Positions 1 through 9,615 of a stretch of 50,401 bases of DNA are shown piece by piece. Made by a program: the position numbers and the translations under genes. The notes under the pieces are model-generated. The model was given only the letters and a program-made list of their open reading frames with translations. It did no database searches and was not told where the DNA came from. Numbering within the stretch: position 1 is the first letter of the stretch; every line of letters begins with the position of its first letter. The DNA lies in contig NZ_JAMDLG010000032.1 of NCBI RefSeq assembly GCF_023721715.1, forward strand, positions 1 to 50,401, read 5' to 3'. This stretch comes from Parasegetibacter sp. NRK P23 (GTDB taxonomy: Bacteria; Bacteroidota; Bacteroidia; Chitinophagales; Chitinophagaceae).

Positions 1-3000
1 TGGATGGTCAGCGTCTCAGGATCGGCGTCCGTAGCGGAAACAGGCAGGTTCAATTGCGTACCGAAGCACATGTTCTTCTGCGCAATCGCTGTAACAACAG
101 GCGCTGAGTTCCATGTAGTGGCGCTGTCTTCATTGCTGTAAGCGGAATGCCCTCCTTCATTTACCGCACGCACCATATAGAAGTAAGTGGTGTTGGCGGG
201 AAGTGTTGTATCCGCAAAGGAAGTACTGTTAGCCGGTACAGTGGCAAACAGCGCATATCCGTCGGCGGTATTGGCGGATCGGTATATTTCAAAGCCGGTT
301 TCATTGTTGGACGCATCGTTCCATGTGAGGTGAACACGGCTTGTTGAAACAGCGGAGGCGTTGAGTTGCGCCGGAGCCTGCGGACCTGCGGGAAGATCTT
401 CCGTTCTTACTTCCAGCTTATCGTATTTGTTCTCTTTCAACAGGTTGATTTCTCCACTGGTAAGCGCTTTCCCGAAGATGGAAAGATCGTCGATAGCGCC
501 GGCGAACCTTCCGGTTCCGAAGTTAAAGGCATTGGTACCGTTCACCCTTGCAACAGAAGAGGAGTTTGAACCGGCGGCGATGGCGTTAAAGCCCAGTGCG
601 CTGTCGCCGGCAACCAGCGTGCCGTTCAGGTATAATTTCAGTGTATTCGTATCATATACTACCGTAACATGCTCCCAGTTCGTGCTGGTATAAGGAACGG
701 AAATGCTTTTGCGCACATTGGCGTTGGCCACACCCACGAATATTTTATTGGAGTCGAGCCTTACCGCCAGGCCGTAATCGCGTCCACCGATATCAATCAC
801 ATTTCTGCCTCCTGTAAATGTGGTGGCCTTCATCCAGAAAGCAACGGATTTTTTATTGTAAGCGCCGCGGAGGTAATCGTTGGCTACACTTGTAAAGTCT
901 GCATGCTGGTTGGTGCCGTTAAACACCAGTGCATGGGAACCTTCTTTCTTATTGTTGTTATCAAATACAGGGCCGCTGGAAGGAATAAGCGGTTTAGCTC
1001 CGGAAATGGAATCAATATAAGAATTGTTCAACCTCCACACGCCGAGTGCGTCATTATCAACGGGGAAGAAGGCCGATTCTCCAAACTCACCAACAGCACG
1101 CACTTTGTAGAAGTAGTTTGTTGCAGGTTGTAATTCCAGGGAATCGGTAAAGGCTGTATTGTTTGCACCTGTAGTACCCACCATTGTGAAGCCACCCGTA
1201 GCGTCTTCAGACCTCCACACCTCAAAGCGCACTTCATTGCTACTGCGGTCGTTCCAGGAGAGTTGCACCTTATTATGTCCCAGAGCGGTAGCTGAAAGCG
1301 CACCCGGTGTTGCGGGGGCGACGCCATCGGCAGGGGCGGGGTCAATAAAGGCTGAATTGGGCACTGTTGCGTAACCTGAACCGGTAAGCGGTGTTCTCCA
1401 GGAGAAGGTCATGGATTGGCCGCTCGTTCTTTCGAAATAGGCGATCGCAATCGGATAAGTACCTGCCTGCAGGGTGAGCGCCTGTGAGGTAACCGTGGTA
1501 TTTCCGTGATTACCGTCATTGTTCACCACTACAGGGCCGCCCACATAAGCGTATGGGGAACCAACCTGGTTGAGGTTACCCAACCATACCTTACTTCCTT
1601 CATCCGATGCCGTGCGGAAATAGTAGGTACCTGTTACCGGTACGGTAATATAACCTTCCCAAAGGTAAGAGAAGCGGTCGTCCTGGGTTCTCTCATTGAT
1701 GCTTACCGCAGGCATTGTGCCCACAGCATAAGGGGTGAGGGAGTCGTAGTTGGGAAGCGCGGTCCAGTTTTCAGTGGTGATGTAATATTTGAAACTGAGT
1801 CCGTTCAGCAAAGGTCGGGCGGTAGCCTGGTTGCTGAAGGCTGAAAGGTTACCCGCCGCGTCTTTGGCTTTTACCCGGAAATTATAGGCGGAGCCATGTT
1901 CCAGGTTATACACCGTGATATAGGTATTCTCTGTTTCGTAATATTTCAATCCATCTACATACACTTCATATCCTGTAACCGCCACATCATCTGTGGATTC
2001 ATTCCAACTTAATTCCACCGCATTACGGGTTGTGGAAATTACCTGGAGTTGAAGCGGTGTGGTAGGCGCCTGAATATCCGAAAGTGTACGTGCGTTTACT
2101 TCATTGCTTACAGCCGAAGCGCCATTGTTGTTGATGGCTCTTACTTTGAAATAATAAATGGTGTTGGAACGCAGTTGTTCAATCGTAAAGCCTGTGCTGT
2201 CCGCGGCAGTGGTGGCTATAAGCTGGTACGTGCCGCCGGCTGCAGTTGATTGGTATACTTCAAAACCCGTTTCATTGTTTGCGGGAGCCTGAACCTGGTT
2301 CCAGCTCACACGTATTTTTGTTTTGGAAACTGCATCCGCGCTTACCGACAGCAGTGCCGGAGGCGCATCCGTTCCATTCGCGTTTTTCACCACAAAAGGA
2401 GCTGAGAATTCGCTGGCGCAACCGTTTTCTTCGCTTACCATCACTTTGTAAGCGCCTGGTTGTTGTACCTGCAGAAATCTTGTTGTGCCAAGAACAGTGG
2501 CTTCCCCTTCTTTTTGCCAGGAGTAAGCAATGAATCCTTCCGGCACTTCAAGTTGTACACCATCAGTATGAGAAGGGGATGGGATCAGCGGGCTACCACC
2601 GCCTGAAATGGTAATCGCGGGCGGAACCGTGGCGCCTTTTTCTTTAATTACCACTGGGATGGGCGACCAGTCTGACCAAACAGTACCCCTCAGTACACGA
2701 CAGGCGTAAGTGCCTATCGAAGTTGCGGTATATGTATTGTTGTTCGCTCCGGCAATTACCTGTCCGTTCTTGCTCCATTCATAACCATCAAAACCGGGCG
2801 TAACGCCGATGACCTGACTGATGGTGGTGTTGGGACAGAATTCAGTTCTGCCATTGAGCGGCCAGGGATTAGCCTTATGCGCCCTTTTGATGAAAGGGAG
2901 GTAATCGGCTTCGGCCCAGGCGGTGTTCCAACTGCTATGACCCAATGTTGGATATTCTGTATAAGTGATATTTGCTCCGGCGGCTTTAAAGGAGTTCACC

Positions 3001-3740
3001 ACGCCACGCGCGGTAAAAGGAGCCGGTGCTTTATCAAGTCCACCCTGGAAAAGCCAGATCGGCGTATATTTTACATTCGCGATATTATTAGGATCCGCGT
3101 CATAGTTAGATACCGCACTGATGGGAGTTCCCGCGGCCACCAACGTGGGATACAGTTTCAGCATCTGCCATGTTGCGCCGCCACCGCCGGATAAACCGTT
3201 CACGATCACGCGGAAAGGATCTACACCAAGTTCGGGAATAAAATAGTTTTCTATCAGTTCATTGATCGCACTGTAATGATTGGTATTAAAACCACCGGAG
3301 GAAGAACTGGTTTGCGGATAAAAAAGAAACCCGTCGAAACTGCCGTTGTCCACATTGTTCATGAAGCGTTGTCCACCGTGTACCAACTGGGCTTCGTTAT
3401 CGTAAATAGAGCCTTTTTCACCAACACCATGAAAAAATACCATGATGGGATACTTCTTACCCCTTCCCAGCGAATCTTTGTAGGATTTCGGGAACTTCAG
3501 TCTGAAAGACATTCCCTTGTAGAAATAGGCCTTGTACGAAGTGGTATTGAAAGATACCCTGTTTGTTTTCACCCACTTGGAAAGCGTGCCGAATGGCGGG
3601 GTTTCCGGCGGAGCACTGGCGTTGTACACGACAATGGGGTCATCAGGATTCAATACACCTGTTTGCGCATGCGCGAAGTTTTCAATGAGGAGGAGCAGCA
3701 ATAATACTGCTAATCGCAACGGAGAGTAGGACTGCTTCAT
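1..3740 (-). CDS. Secreted multidomain esterase (alpha/beta hydrolase, FN3, PA14, LamG), C-terminus outside window
   Basis: The reading frame is open from the ATG at 3740 to the left edge, so at least 1246 residues are present and the C-terminus is missing. A signal peptide (Leu-rich segment, cleavage near AHAQ, residue 26) is followed by an alpha/beta-hydrolase domain at about residues 65-290. It has a GLSGG nucleophile elbow (Ser184), a probable acid Asp236 (GGLD) and His268 (LGHSS), as in PHB-depolymerase-like and carbohydrate esterases. Then come two Ig/PKD-like segments, two FN3 domains (about 458-640), a PA14-like domain (about 645-775), FN3, a LamG/concanavalin-like domain (about 900-1105), FN3, and the start of a cadherin/Ig-like repeat with an ATDAD motif. 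PA14 and LamG suggest carbohydrate binding, so a polysaccharide esterase is likely. A T9SS sorting domain may lie beyond the window. Substrate unknown. Confidence 0.85.
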   Translation of the reverse strand, partial: MKQSYSPLRLAVLLLLLLIENFAHAQTGVLNPDDPIVVYNASAPPETPPFGTLSKWVKTNRVSFNTTSYKAYFYKGMSFRLKFPKSYKDSLGRGKKYPIMVFFHGVGEKGSIYDNEAQLVHGGQRFMNNVDNGSFDGFLFYPQTSSSSGGFNTNHYSAINELIENYFIPELGVDPFRVIVNGLSGGGGATWQMLKLYPTLVAAGTPISAVSNYDADPNNIANVKYTPIWLFQGGLDKAPAPFTARGVVNSFKAAGANITYTEYPTLGHSSWNTAWAEADYLPFIKRAHKANPWPLNGRTEFCPNTTISQVIGVTPGFDGYEWSKNGQVIAGANNNTYTATSIGTYACRVLRGTVWSDWSPIPVVIKEKGATVPPAITISGGGSPLIPSPSHTDGVQLEVPEGFIAYSWQKEGEATVLGTTRFLQVQQPGAYKVMVSEENGCASEFSAPFVVKNANGTDAPPALLSVSADAVSKTKIRVSWNQVQAPANNETGFEVYQSTAAGGTYQLIATTAADSTGFTIEQLRSNTIYYFKVRAINNNGASAVSNEVNARTLSDIQAPTTPLQLQVISTTRNAVELSWNESTDDVAVTGYEVYVDGLKYYETENTYITVYNLEHGSAYNFRVKAKDAAGNLSAFSNQATARPLLNGLSFKYYITTENWTALPNYDSLTPYAVGTMPAVSINERTQDDRFSYLWEGYITVPVTGTYYFRTASDEGSKVWLGNLNQVGSPYAYVGGPVVVNNDGNHGNTTVTSQALTLQAGTYPIAIAYFERTSGQSMTFSWRTPLTGSGYATVPNSAFIDPAPADGVAPATPGALSATALGHNKVQLSWNDRSSNEVRFEVWRSEDATGGFTMVGTTGANNTAFTDSLELQPATNYFYKVRAVGEFGESAFFPVDNDALGVWRLNNSYIDSISGAKPLIPSSGPVFDNNNKKEGSHALVFNGTNQHADFTSVANDYLRGAYNKKSVAFWMKATTFTGGRNVIDIGGRDYGLAVRLDSNKIFVGVANANVRKSISVPYTSTNWEHVTVVYDTNTLKLYLNGTLVAGDSALGFNAIAAGSNSSSVARVNGTNAFNFGTGRFAGAIDDLSIFGKALTSGEINLLKENKYDKLEVRTEDLPAGPQAPAQLNASAVSTSRVHLTWNDASNNETGFEIYRSANTADGYALFATVPANSTSFADTTLPANTTYFYMVRAVNEGGHSAYSNEDSATTWNSAPVVTAIAQKNMCFGTQLNLPVSATDADPETLTI

Positions 3741-4063
3741 TAACGGACAATTAGTGGTTTGTAGGCACAATAAGCCTTTCGGCATTTTTGAATGTCGGCT
3801 CTTCAGGAATACTGAAATTCTGGCAACAATGCATACCACTGGAGAATTTGCCGGGGCAAACGGTAGTGGCGGTTATAGATAGGAGATAGGAGTTTTCAGG
3901 ATAGGGTACGCAAATATATAGCAAACTAAATGAATGTTGCAAGTGCCGGTGGCAAATTTTACCACTTACGGGTGCCCGTTAACATCTCATTTTCAAAAAA
4001 TGAAACAAACGTTGAGTATCGATATATAATTTTTGTGATTAATGTGATAGCGTGGGCCATTAC
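3741..4063. other. Intergenic region, 323 bp
   Basis: No credible gene is present. It lies downstream of mqnE and upstream of the esterase gene, both on the minus strand. It holds a candidate promoter for the esterase (3911-3942) and two small inverted repeats that could end mqnE transcription: 3968-3979 (5-bp arms, 2-nt loop) and 3987-4003 (7-bp AT-rich arms). Neither looks like a strong intrinsic terminator. Confidence 0.6.
3911..3942 (-). promoter_or_regulatory. Candidate Bacteroidota promoter for the secreted esterase
   Basis: Read on the minus strand, TATATTTG (3918-3911) matches the Bacteroidota -7 box TAnnTTTG exactly. A TTG (3942-3940) lies 21 nt upstream as a partial -33 box. Transcription would start near 3905, leaving a 5' UTR of about 165 nt before the ATG at 3740. 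The match is by eye. Confidence 0.5.
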
Positions 4064-5206
4064 TTACGTCAATACGGGAGCGCTGCTTATACTGTTGTAA
4101 AGCGTATCTCTTTCCACCGGCACCCTGCCCGCCTGTTCTATCAGCAGGGTAAGTTCTTTGGTGGTCATCGCTGGCTTTTGTTCTTCTGATCCGGCCATTG
4201 AATAGATTTTCGTGGTATCATCAATGGTGCCGTCAAGGTCATTCACGCCGAAAGACAGTGTCATCTGGGCGTTGTTCCTGCCCAGCATGGGCCAGTAGGC
4301 CTTCAGGTGGGGGAAATTGTCCATGTATATGCGGGCTATAGCGTACATGCGCATGTCTTCCACTACCGTAGATTCGGGCACATTGCTCATTTCATTGTCG
4401 CCGTTCCTGAATTTCAGCGGGATGAACGTGTTGAAGCCTCCGGTTTTATCCTGGAGTTGGCGCAACCTTTCCATATGGTCCACCCGGTGGAAATAGGATT
4501 CGATGTGTCCGTAAAGCATGGTGGCATTGCTGTGCATGCCCAGGTTGTGCGCGGCTTCATGTATGGCAAGCCATCCTTCCGCATCTACTTTATCGTCACA
4601 GATCTGCTGCCTGATCTCGGGATGGAATATTTCGGCCCCGCCGCCCGGAAGGGAGTCCAGTCCTTGTTCGTGGAGGTATTTCATGCCATCGGCAACGGAT
4701 ACTTTGGCTTTGCGGAACATATAATCCAGTTCAACGGGTGTGAAGCCTTTGATGTGAAGTTCAGGGCGATGCGCCTTTATTTTCCGGAGCAGGTCGGCGA
4801 AGAATTCCAGCGTGAGTTTGGGATGAACGCCACCCACCACATGCACTTCAGTCACGGGTTGCCAGTCGTATTTTTTAACGATGTCCAGCATTTGTTCCGT
4901 GGTCAGTTCCCAGCCTTCTTCCCGGTGCGCGTATAACTTAGAGTAAGAACAGAACTTGCAGGAGAATACGCAAACATTGGTAGGTTCTATATGAAAGTTC
5001 CTGTTGTAATAAGTGATATTGCCGTGTTTCCGTTCACGGATATGGTTGGCCAGCGTTCCCACGAAGGGGAGCGTTGCTTTTTCAAAGAGAAGTACACCTT
5101 CTTCGGGTGTGATCCTTTCTTCCGCCAGTACTTTACCGGCTATTTGGATAAGCGATTCTTCGGAGGTTAGTTGGTAGAGTCTTTCAAGTGTTGCTGCTGT
5201 ACTCAT
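4064..5206 (-). CDS. mqnE: Aminofutalosine synthase MqnE (radical SAM)
   Basis: This 380-residue radical SAM enzyme would join the radical from S-adenosylmethionine to 3-[(1-carboxyvinyl)oxy]benzoate to give 6-amino-6-deoxyfutalosine, in the futalosine route to menaquinone. The [4Fe-4S] ligands are Cys79, Cys83 and Cys86 (CVFSCKFC), followed by SYSKLYAHREEGWEL. A PGGGAEIF motif is shared by the MqnE/MqnC/CofH group. The TNVCVFSCKFCSY context and the length fit MqnE better than MqnC. Its ATG overlaps the TGA of the upstream protease gene by 4 nt, so the two are probably translated from one mRNA, although no functional link is obvious. No other menaquinone gene lies nearby. Confidence 0.9.
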   Translation of the reverse strand: MSTAATLERLYQLTSEESLIQIAGKVLAEERITPEEGVLLFEKATLPFVGTLANHIRERKHGNITYYNRNFHIEPTNVCVFSCKFCSYSKLYAHREEGWELTTEQMLDIVKKYDWQPVTEVHVVGGVHPKLTLEFFADLLRKIKAHRPELHIKGFTPVELDYMFRKAKVSVADGMKYLHEQGLDSLPGGGAEIFHPEIRQQICDDKVDAEGWLAIHEAAHNLGMHSNATMLYGHIESYFHRVDHMERLRQLQDKTGGFNTFIPLKFRNGDNEMSNVPESTVVEDMRMYAIARIYMDNFPHLKAYWPMLGRNNAQMTLSFGVNDLDGTIDDTTKIYSMAGSEEQKPAMTTKELTLLIEQAGRVPVERDTLYNSISSAPVLT

Positions 5207-8200
5207 GGTGTCTTCACAATTTTTTTCGTCACATGCCTGTCGGTATACCCGAGTTGAATAAAATATGTTCCCGCCGCCAGGTGGCCCAGGTGTAGTTCTA
5301 TGTAAGAAGCCGCGTTCCCGGTATATTGCCGCTGGTACACCTGTTGGCCGGCAGCGTTCACCAGCCTGATGTACCGTAAACCGGTTGGCTGGCTGTAATG
5401 CTGCACCATCAGCAGGTTCGGGGTAACCGTCGGCGAAATCAGGAATCCGTCCTCCTTTAATTTGGCAGGAAGGTTTCTTCCATACACATTTACATCATCC
5501 AGGTAAATATTGTTGTCAAAGTTATTGATATTGCGGAAAACGAGGTAAAAAGTGTTGGATTGTGCCAGGAATGGCGTGAGATTCACCGAATCTTTCCGCC
5601 ACTGGTTCCTTCTGGCCGGAACAAAATCTCCGTTGCTGCCTGTGTTTTCCATGCTCAATTCCGTGGTGGATTTGAAATACACCTGCTGGTAACTGAGTCC
5701 GCAATCGGTGGTGAGTTGAATACTGAAATAATCCGGTTCGGACGGGTTTTTAGGTTGTGCAGCTACGCGGAACGATACATAGAGGGAATCTGAGGGTGCA
5801 AAGGTAAACAATGGCGTAGAAAGATCGCTTGATCCGCCCTGGGTTCCAAGTGCAGATGCATTTCCCGCTACTGCGCTGCGGGTCCCGGTATAAGCGGCCA
5901 GGTTGGTAAGTGCCCAGTTAAAGGTGTTGTTACCTTGAGTTTGCAGGAACCAGTTTTGTGGCGGAAAGCCCGATTGTTCAAAGCTTTCTGACAATGGCAA
6001 AAGAATAGGGTCCTGCCTTGTAAAAGTTTTGCGCAAAGTGTCGTTGGTATGATCCGGGTCAGGGGGTCCGTTGGGAAGAGAAGTATATACGATCAGTTCG
6101 TGCGTACCCGTCGTAACCGCCGTGGCGGGAAGGGTGACCACTTCAGTCTGAAATCTTTCAAGGTATCCCGTCCATTGGAAGGATGTTTCTGTTCCATTGT
6201 CTGTTCTGTAAGCGATCCGTAAGCTTTGAAGCGGCGCTATCCCTTCATTCCGGATGGTCACCTTCGGTGTGATGTTCGGGGTACAAAGCCGCTCAGCCGG
6301 ATCGTTGATGGTGGATAATGCGGCATTGTTATCGGGGAAATTGAATCCGTTCAATGCAATATCATCAAGAAATATATTGTTGCCGAACTGGTTGATGTTC
6401 CGGAAGAAAACCTGGATCGTTCCGCTGTTCCTGAAAGCCGACAGGTCGATCTGTTCTTCCCGCCACTGTGTGGCGTTCGGGAAGAAGGCATCGGAAGTAG
6501 CTGGAGCGGTTACGAGTGTGCTCCCCCATTTTTTGTACACGGAGGTAAGGGTTGCCCCGCAATCTGTTGAAACCAATACCTGTAAGGTATCAAGGTATGT
6601 ATTGTTGTAGATGGCGGCCGCTACAAAAAACTTCAAGGCAATGGAGTCTGCTCCGTTCAGGGTTGCCGCGGGCAATACCAGGTCCGCCGCTTTTCCAGGT
6701 TCATCTGTTTCAAAGTTGGGGAAATAGATCGAATACGTGCCGGTATGTGCAGCAGAGGTAGTGACCTGCCAGTTGGTGTTGCCGGTGCTGCGCAGGTACC
6801 AGCTTCCGGAGATCGTACCGCTTTCAAATCCTTCGGTTATGGGCAAATCTGCAGGTGCGTTCACGGAGAAGCTGATCCGGAGCGTATCGTTTGAAAGATT
6901 GTTGTCCGTTCCTCCGTTGGGAGCTGCCACGAATACAAGAAGGGTATGTGTACCCGGCGTAAGGTTCACGGCGGGAAGCAGGATATTTGCTGCCGTATAA
7001 GCCGCCAACGTAACGTTTAATGTACTGCTTTGCGGCGTTCCGCCGTCCAGGATATAGCCGGCTGAAAATGTGGTGAGGGTGGTGGTGCCTGAATTTCTTA
7101 TGGTGATGGAAGGACTGAAGCTTCCGCTGCAAAGGACGGCCCCATCTGAAATATTAACTCCTGCAACAACACGTGCATCCAAAGGGTAAACTACCGGGGC
7201 GGTACAACCGTTGGATTGCAGCAAGCCTGATCTGTCGGAAGAGTTGTTCAGCGCGGTTTCCATTAAAGCCGCCTGTCCCTGGGTGAACATCATCATGGCC
7301 GCGTCGTTCACGTAATCCATATAATTCATGAACATTACACCTGGGGCGGATGGGGTACAGGCATCTGTTTTTGGAAATGTGGGTGTGCCGAAATTGGCGG
7401 TGTCCTGGTTGGGTGTATCGCTTACGCCATCACTATCGGAGCAGGAGCGCGTATTTTCCGATGCACCCCAGATGTGTTGCAGACCGAAAAAATGCCCAAG
7501 TTCATGGGTGGCGGTTCTTCCCAGGTTAAAAGGGGCCGTGGCCGTACCTGAATTGCCGGTGTACCTGTAATTGAGCACTAAGCCCATTTCGGGTGCGGGC
7601 AGTCCCGGAGTTCCGGGTAAAAAACTATAACCCAGTGTGCCTCCGGCTATCTCCGTTACCCAGATGTTAAGAAATCTGCCCGGATCCCAGGCATCTGAAC
7701 CGCCGAGCGAAGTGTATTTCACAGGATCCCCTAAACCCGGAGACGCCCCCAGCGTATATGTTTTGCGAACGATGCCGGAAGTAGGTTCATCCAGCGGATT
7801 CCGTTGCGCCAGGCAGAAGCTGATCTGGCTTTTACCAAAACGGTCTTTAAAAGCGGCGGGTATATTCACTGAATCCGCATTGGAACCGCTGAAATCATCA
7901 TTAATGATTTTCAGTTGCCCCAATAGTTGCGCGTCGGTTACCTGCGCGGGATTGGGCAACAACACATGGAACACAACAGGCACCTGTAAAGAAGCCTGAA
8001 CGCGCGCATCAGTATGGATTTCTTTTCGAAGTACTGCCTGCTTCCTGAGCTGGTCCAGTCTTTCTTCAAAAGTTTTTCTGTACGCTGGGAATTGACGGAA
8101 ATACTTTTCCATCACTGCTCCTGTTCCGCACCTTTCCGTATGAACATGTTGGGCTTCCAATAGAAAGCATACCAATAACAGCAGGCAGGTGAACGTAGTT

Positions 8201-8208
8201 TTCAGCAT
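5203..8208 (-). CDS. Secreted M43-family zinc metalloprotease with T9SS sorting domain
   Basis: The 1001-residue protein has a signal peptide (Leu-rich segment ending about residue 19) and a pappalysin/cytophagalysin-type (M43) catalytic domain at about 70-335. The zinc motif HELGHFFGLQH has His235, Glu236, His239 and His245. The Met-turn motif MNYMDY is at 294-299. Two similar modules follow (about 345-625 and 630-905), each an Ig/CARDB-like part plus a part of MAM or choice-of-anchor J type with the phrase NIFLDD or NIYLDD. The last about 90 residues form a T9SS type A sorting domain (LVNAAGQQVYQ, LAAGTYFIQL, KKIVKTP end), so the protein is predicted to cross the outer membrane by type IX secretion and be cell-attached or released. 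Its stop overlaps the mqnE start by 4 nt. Confidence 0.9.
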   Translation of the reverse strand: MLKTTFTCLLLLVCFLLEAQHVHTERCGTGAVMEKYFRQFPAYRKTFEERLDQLRKQAVLRKEIHTDARVQASLQVPVVFHVLLPNPAQVTDAQLLGQLKIINDDFSGSNADSVNIPAAFKDRFGKSQISFCLAQRNPLDEPTSGIVRKTYTLGASPGLGDPVKYTSLGGSDAWDPGRFLNIWVTEIAGGTLGYSFLPGTPGLPAPEMGLVLNYRYTGNSGTATAPFNLGRTATHELGHFFGLQHIWGASENTRSCSDSDGVSDTPNQDTANFGTPTFPKTDACTPSAPGVMFMNYMDYVNDAAMMMFTQGQAALMETALNNSSDRSGLLQSNGCTAPVVYPLDARVVAGVNISDGAVLCSGSFSPSITIRNSGTTTLTTFSAGYILDGGTPQSSTLNVTLAAYTAANILLPAVNLTPGTHTLLVFVAAPNGGTDNNLSNDTLRISFSVNAPADLPITEGFESGTISGSWYLRSTGNTNWQVTTSAAHTGTYSIYFPNFETDEPGKAADLVLPAATLNGADSIALKFFVAAAIYNNTYLDTLQVLVSTDCGATLTSVYKKWGSTLVTAPATSDAFFPNATQWREEQIDLSAFRNSGTIQVFFRNINQFGNNIFLDDIALNGFNFPDNNAALSTINDPAERLCTPNITPKVTIRNEGIAPLQSLRIAYRTDNGTETSFQWTGYLERFQTEVVTLPATAVTTGTHELIVYTSLPNGPPDPDHTNDTLRKTFTRQDPILLPLSESFEQSGFPPQNWFLQTQGNNTFNWALTNLAAYTGTRSAVAGNASALGTQGGSSDLSTPLFTFAPSDSLYVSFRVAAQPKNPSEPDYFSIQLTTDCGLSYQQVYFKSTTELSMENTGSNGDFVPARRNQWRKDSVNLTPFLAQSNTFYLVFRNINNFDNNIYLDDVNVYGRNLPAKLKEDGFLISPTVTPNLLMVQHYSQPTGLRYIRLVNAAGQQVYQRQYTGNAASYIELHLGHLAAGTYFIQLGYTDRHVTKKIVKTP

Positions 8209-8275
8209 GTGTGTTTTTTATGAACCCATGCTTTCCTGCAGGTTGCTGCGCTCGGGCATGTAGTGTAGCGTTAAA

Positions 8276-8680
8276 CTACCAATTAAATGTTACCTGTACC
8301 TTAATGTCTGGGTGAATGCTATAAATCATGGGGCAGGTATGGGCGGTCCGTTCCAGGATGGTTCTTTCCTTTTCTCCGGCTACCACTGTTTCGGGGAAAT
8401 GAAATGTTAAATTTATGCCGGAAATCCTGCGTGGGTCGGCGCTCATGATCTTCTCCACTTCCACTTTGGTACCTTCAAGCGCCACTTCTAACGCGGGCGC
8501 CTTCATGCCCATGATGGTGAGCATACAACTGGCAAGGGCCGTGGCCGTAAGGTCGGTGGGAGAGAACCGTTCGCCTTTTCCATTGTTATCCGTAGGGGCG
8601 TCGGTTTCGATGATGGTGCTGGAGCGGAGGTGGGTGGCAACTGTTCTTAAATTACCTTCGTATGTAACAGAAGAGGTCAT
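8276..8680 (-). CDS. OsmC family peroxiredoxin-like protein
   Basis: This 134-residue protein matches the OsmC/Ohr fold. The N-terminal half carries FSPTDLTATALASC with Cys52, and the second conserved cysteine, Cys116, lies in HTCPMI. In this family the cysteine pair reduces organic peroxides with help from thiols. It resembles the YhfA/OsmC-like branch more than Ohr, so the true substrate is open. The gene is single and diverges from the exported-protein gene that starts at 8733, with 52 bp between them. Confidence 0.88.
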   Translation of the reverse strand: MTSSVTYEGNLRTVATHLRSSTIIETDAPTDNNGKGERFSPTDLTATALASCMLTIMGMKAPALEVALEGTKVEVEKIMSADPRRISGINLTFHFPETVVAGEKERTILERTAHTCPMIYSIHPDIKVQVTFNW

Positions 8681-8732
8681 TATATATTTTTGCCCTAAAT
8701 TTACGTTAGTAACAAGTAATCAAATCATTACC

Positions 8733-9554
8733 GTGAAAAAACTTTTTGCCGCAGCGGCACTGCTGTTCAGTTCGGGACTTCTTTTCGCGCAGAGTAAAGA
8801 AGAGAGAAGGGAGGAGAGGAAAGAAAGGATAAATGCGCTGATGCGGCAGGAAGAAGAGGGCGTAGTCATCTATAATAAGCAAACCACTTTCGCCATTCAA
8901 CTGCGGTCCAATGGATATGGCGCTTTTATTGAGTGGGCCAGGATGAAGAACAGGAATTACGCTACACTTTACCAACTTGAATTCGCCGAAATCAAGCACC
9001 CGAAGGAAAATAAAGTTCAGTTCCTGAACAACTCATCAATTATTCCCATAGTGAATAATCCTGTTATCTATGCGAAGCAAAACTACTTTTACAACCTGAA
9101 ATTCGCCTACGGACAATCCCGTCGAATCGGAGATAAAGGCAATAAAAACGGGGTGTCGGTGAATGCCGTGTATATGGGTGGGGTATCCCTGGGGTTGATG
9201 CGCCCCTATTATATCCGCGTTGTTAATTTTCAACAGAATAATGAGGTGAGCGAAATCAAATATGGTGAAAATGCAGATGACGACCTTGCATTTGTGGGAG
9301 AAAGAAGCGGTTATGGTATAGAAGGTGGGGCCGGACTTGGAAAAGGCTGGGGAGAAATTAAAATACGTCCCGGCGCTTACGCAAAGGGCGGCCTCCGTTT
9401 CGATTACGGCCGTTTCAATGAAGTGGTATCCGCCCTGGAAGTAGGACTCACCGCTGATTTCTACGCCCAGAAAGTGCCCATCATGGTCGATTACAAAGCC
9501 GATCAACTCTTCTTCGGCGCCTACCTGGCAATTGAGTTTGGTAAAAGGAAGTAA
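8733..9554 (+). CDS. Exported protein of unknown function, probable outer-membrane barrel
   Basis: I do not recognise a named family. I chose the GTG at 8733 because it gives a clean signal peptide (MKKLF, hydrophobic core, cleavage after LLFAQ at residue 20). The longer open frame upstream is antisense to the osmC gene, and no in-frame ATG lies between. The mature part (about 253 residues) starts with a charged Lys/Arg/Glu stretch and continues with alternating polar and aromatic segments rich in Gly and Tyr, ending in FFGAYLAIEFGKRK, which suggests beta strands. It precedes lipA by 61 nt. Similar conserved exported proteins are common in Bacteroidota. Confidence 0.75.
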   Translation: MKKLFAAAALLFSSGLLFAQSKEERREERKERINALMRQEEEGVVIYNKQTTFAIQLRSNGYGAFIEWARMKNRNYATLYQLEFAEIKHPKENKVQFLNNSSIIPIVNNPVIYAKQNYFYNLKFAYGQSRRIGDKGNKNGVSVNAVYMGGVSLGLMRPYYIRVVNFQQNNEVSEIKYGENADDDLAFVGERSGYGIEGGAGLGKGWGEIKIRPGAYAKGGLRFDYGRFNEVVSALEVGLTADFYAQKVPIMVDYKADQLFFGAYLAIEFGKRK

Positions 9555-9556
9555 TG

Positions 9557-9564
9557 TAACTTTG
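9557..9564 (+). promoter_or_regulatory. Candidate -7 box for lipA
   Basis: TAACTTTG matches TAnnTTTG exactly just after the stop of the preceding gene. Possible -33 elements are TTG at 9532-9534 (22 nt spacer) or TTTG at 9537-9540 (16 nt), neither at ideal spacing. If used, it would start a lipA transcript with a UTR of about 45 nt. Confidence 0.35.
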
Positions 9565-9615
9565 TGCCAGATTTCAGAAAAATAAGGAGGCGTATGCTTC
9601 CCTAAAACATTGAGG

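Noticed and set aside
3751-3942. 63-codon minus-strand frame before the esterase gene
   Set aside because: It overlaps the candidate promoter and UTR, has no signal or motif, and reads like random sequence.
4307-4936. 209-codon plus-strand frame opposite mqnE
   Set aside because: Antisense shadow of the radical SAM gene, with no motifs.
8415-8732. Extension of the exported-protein frame upstream of 8733
   Set aside because: It runs antisense through the osmC gene and would bury a clear signal peptide, so the GTG at 8733 is preferred.
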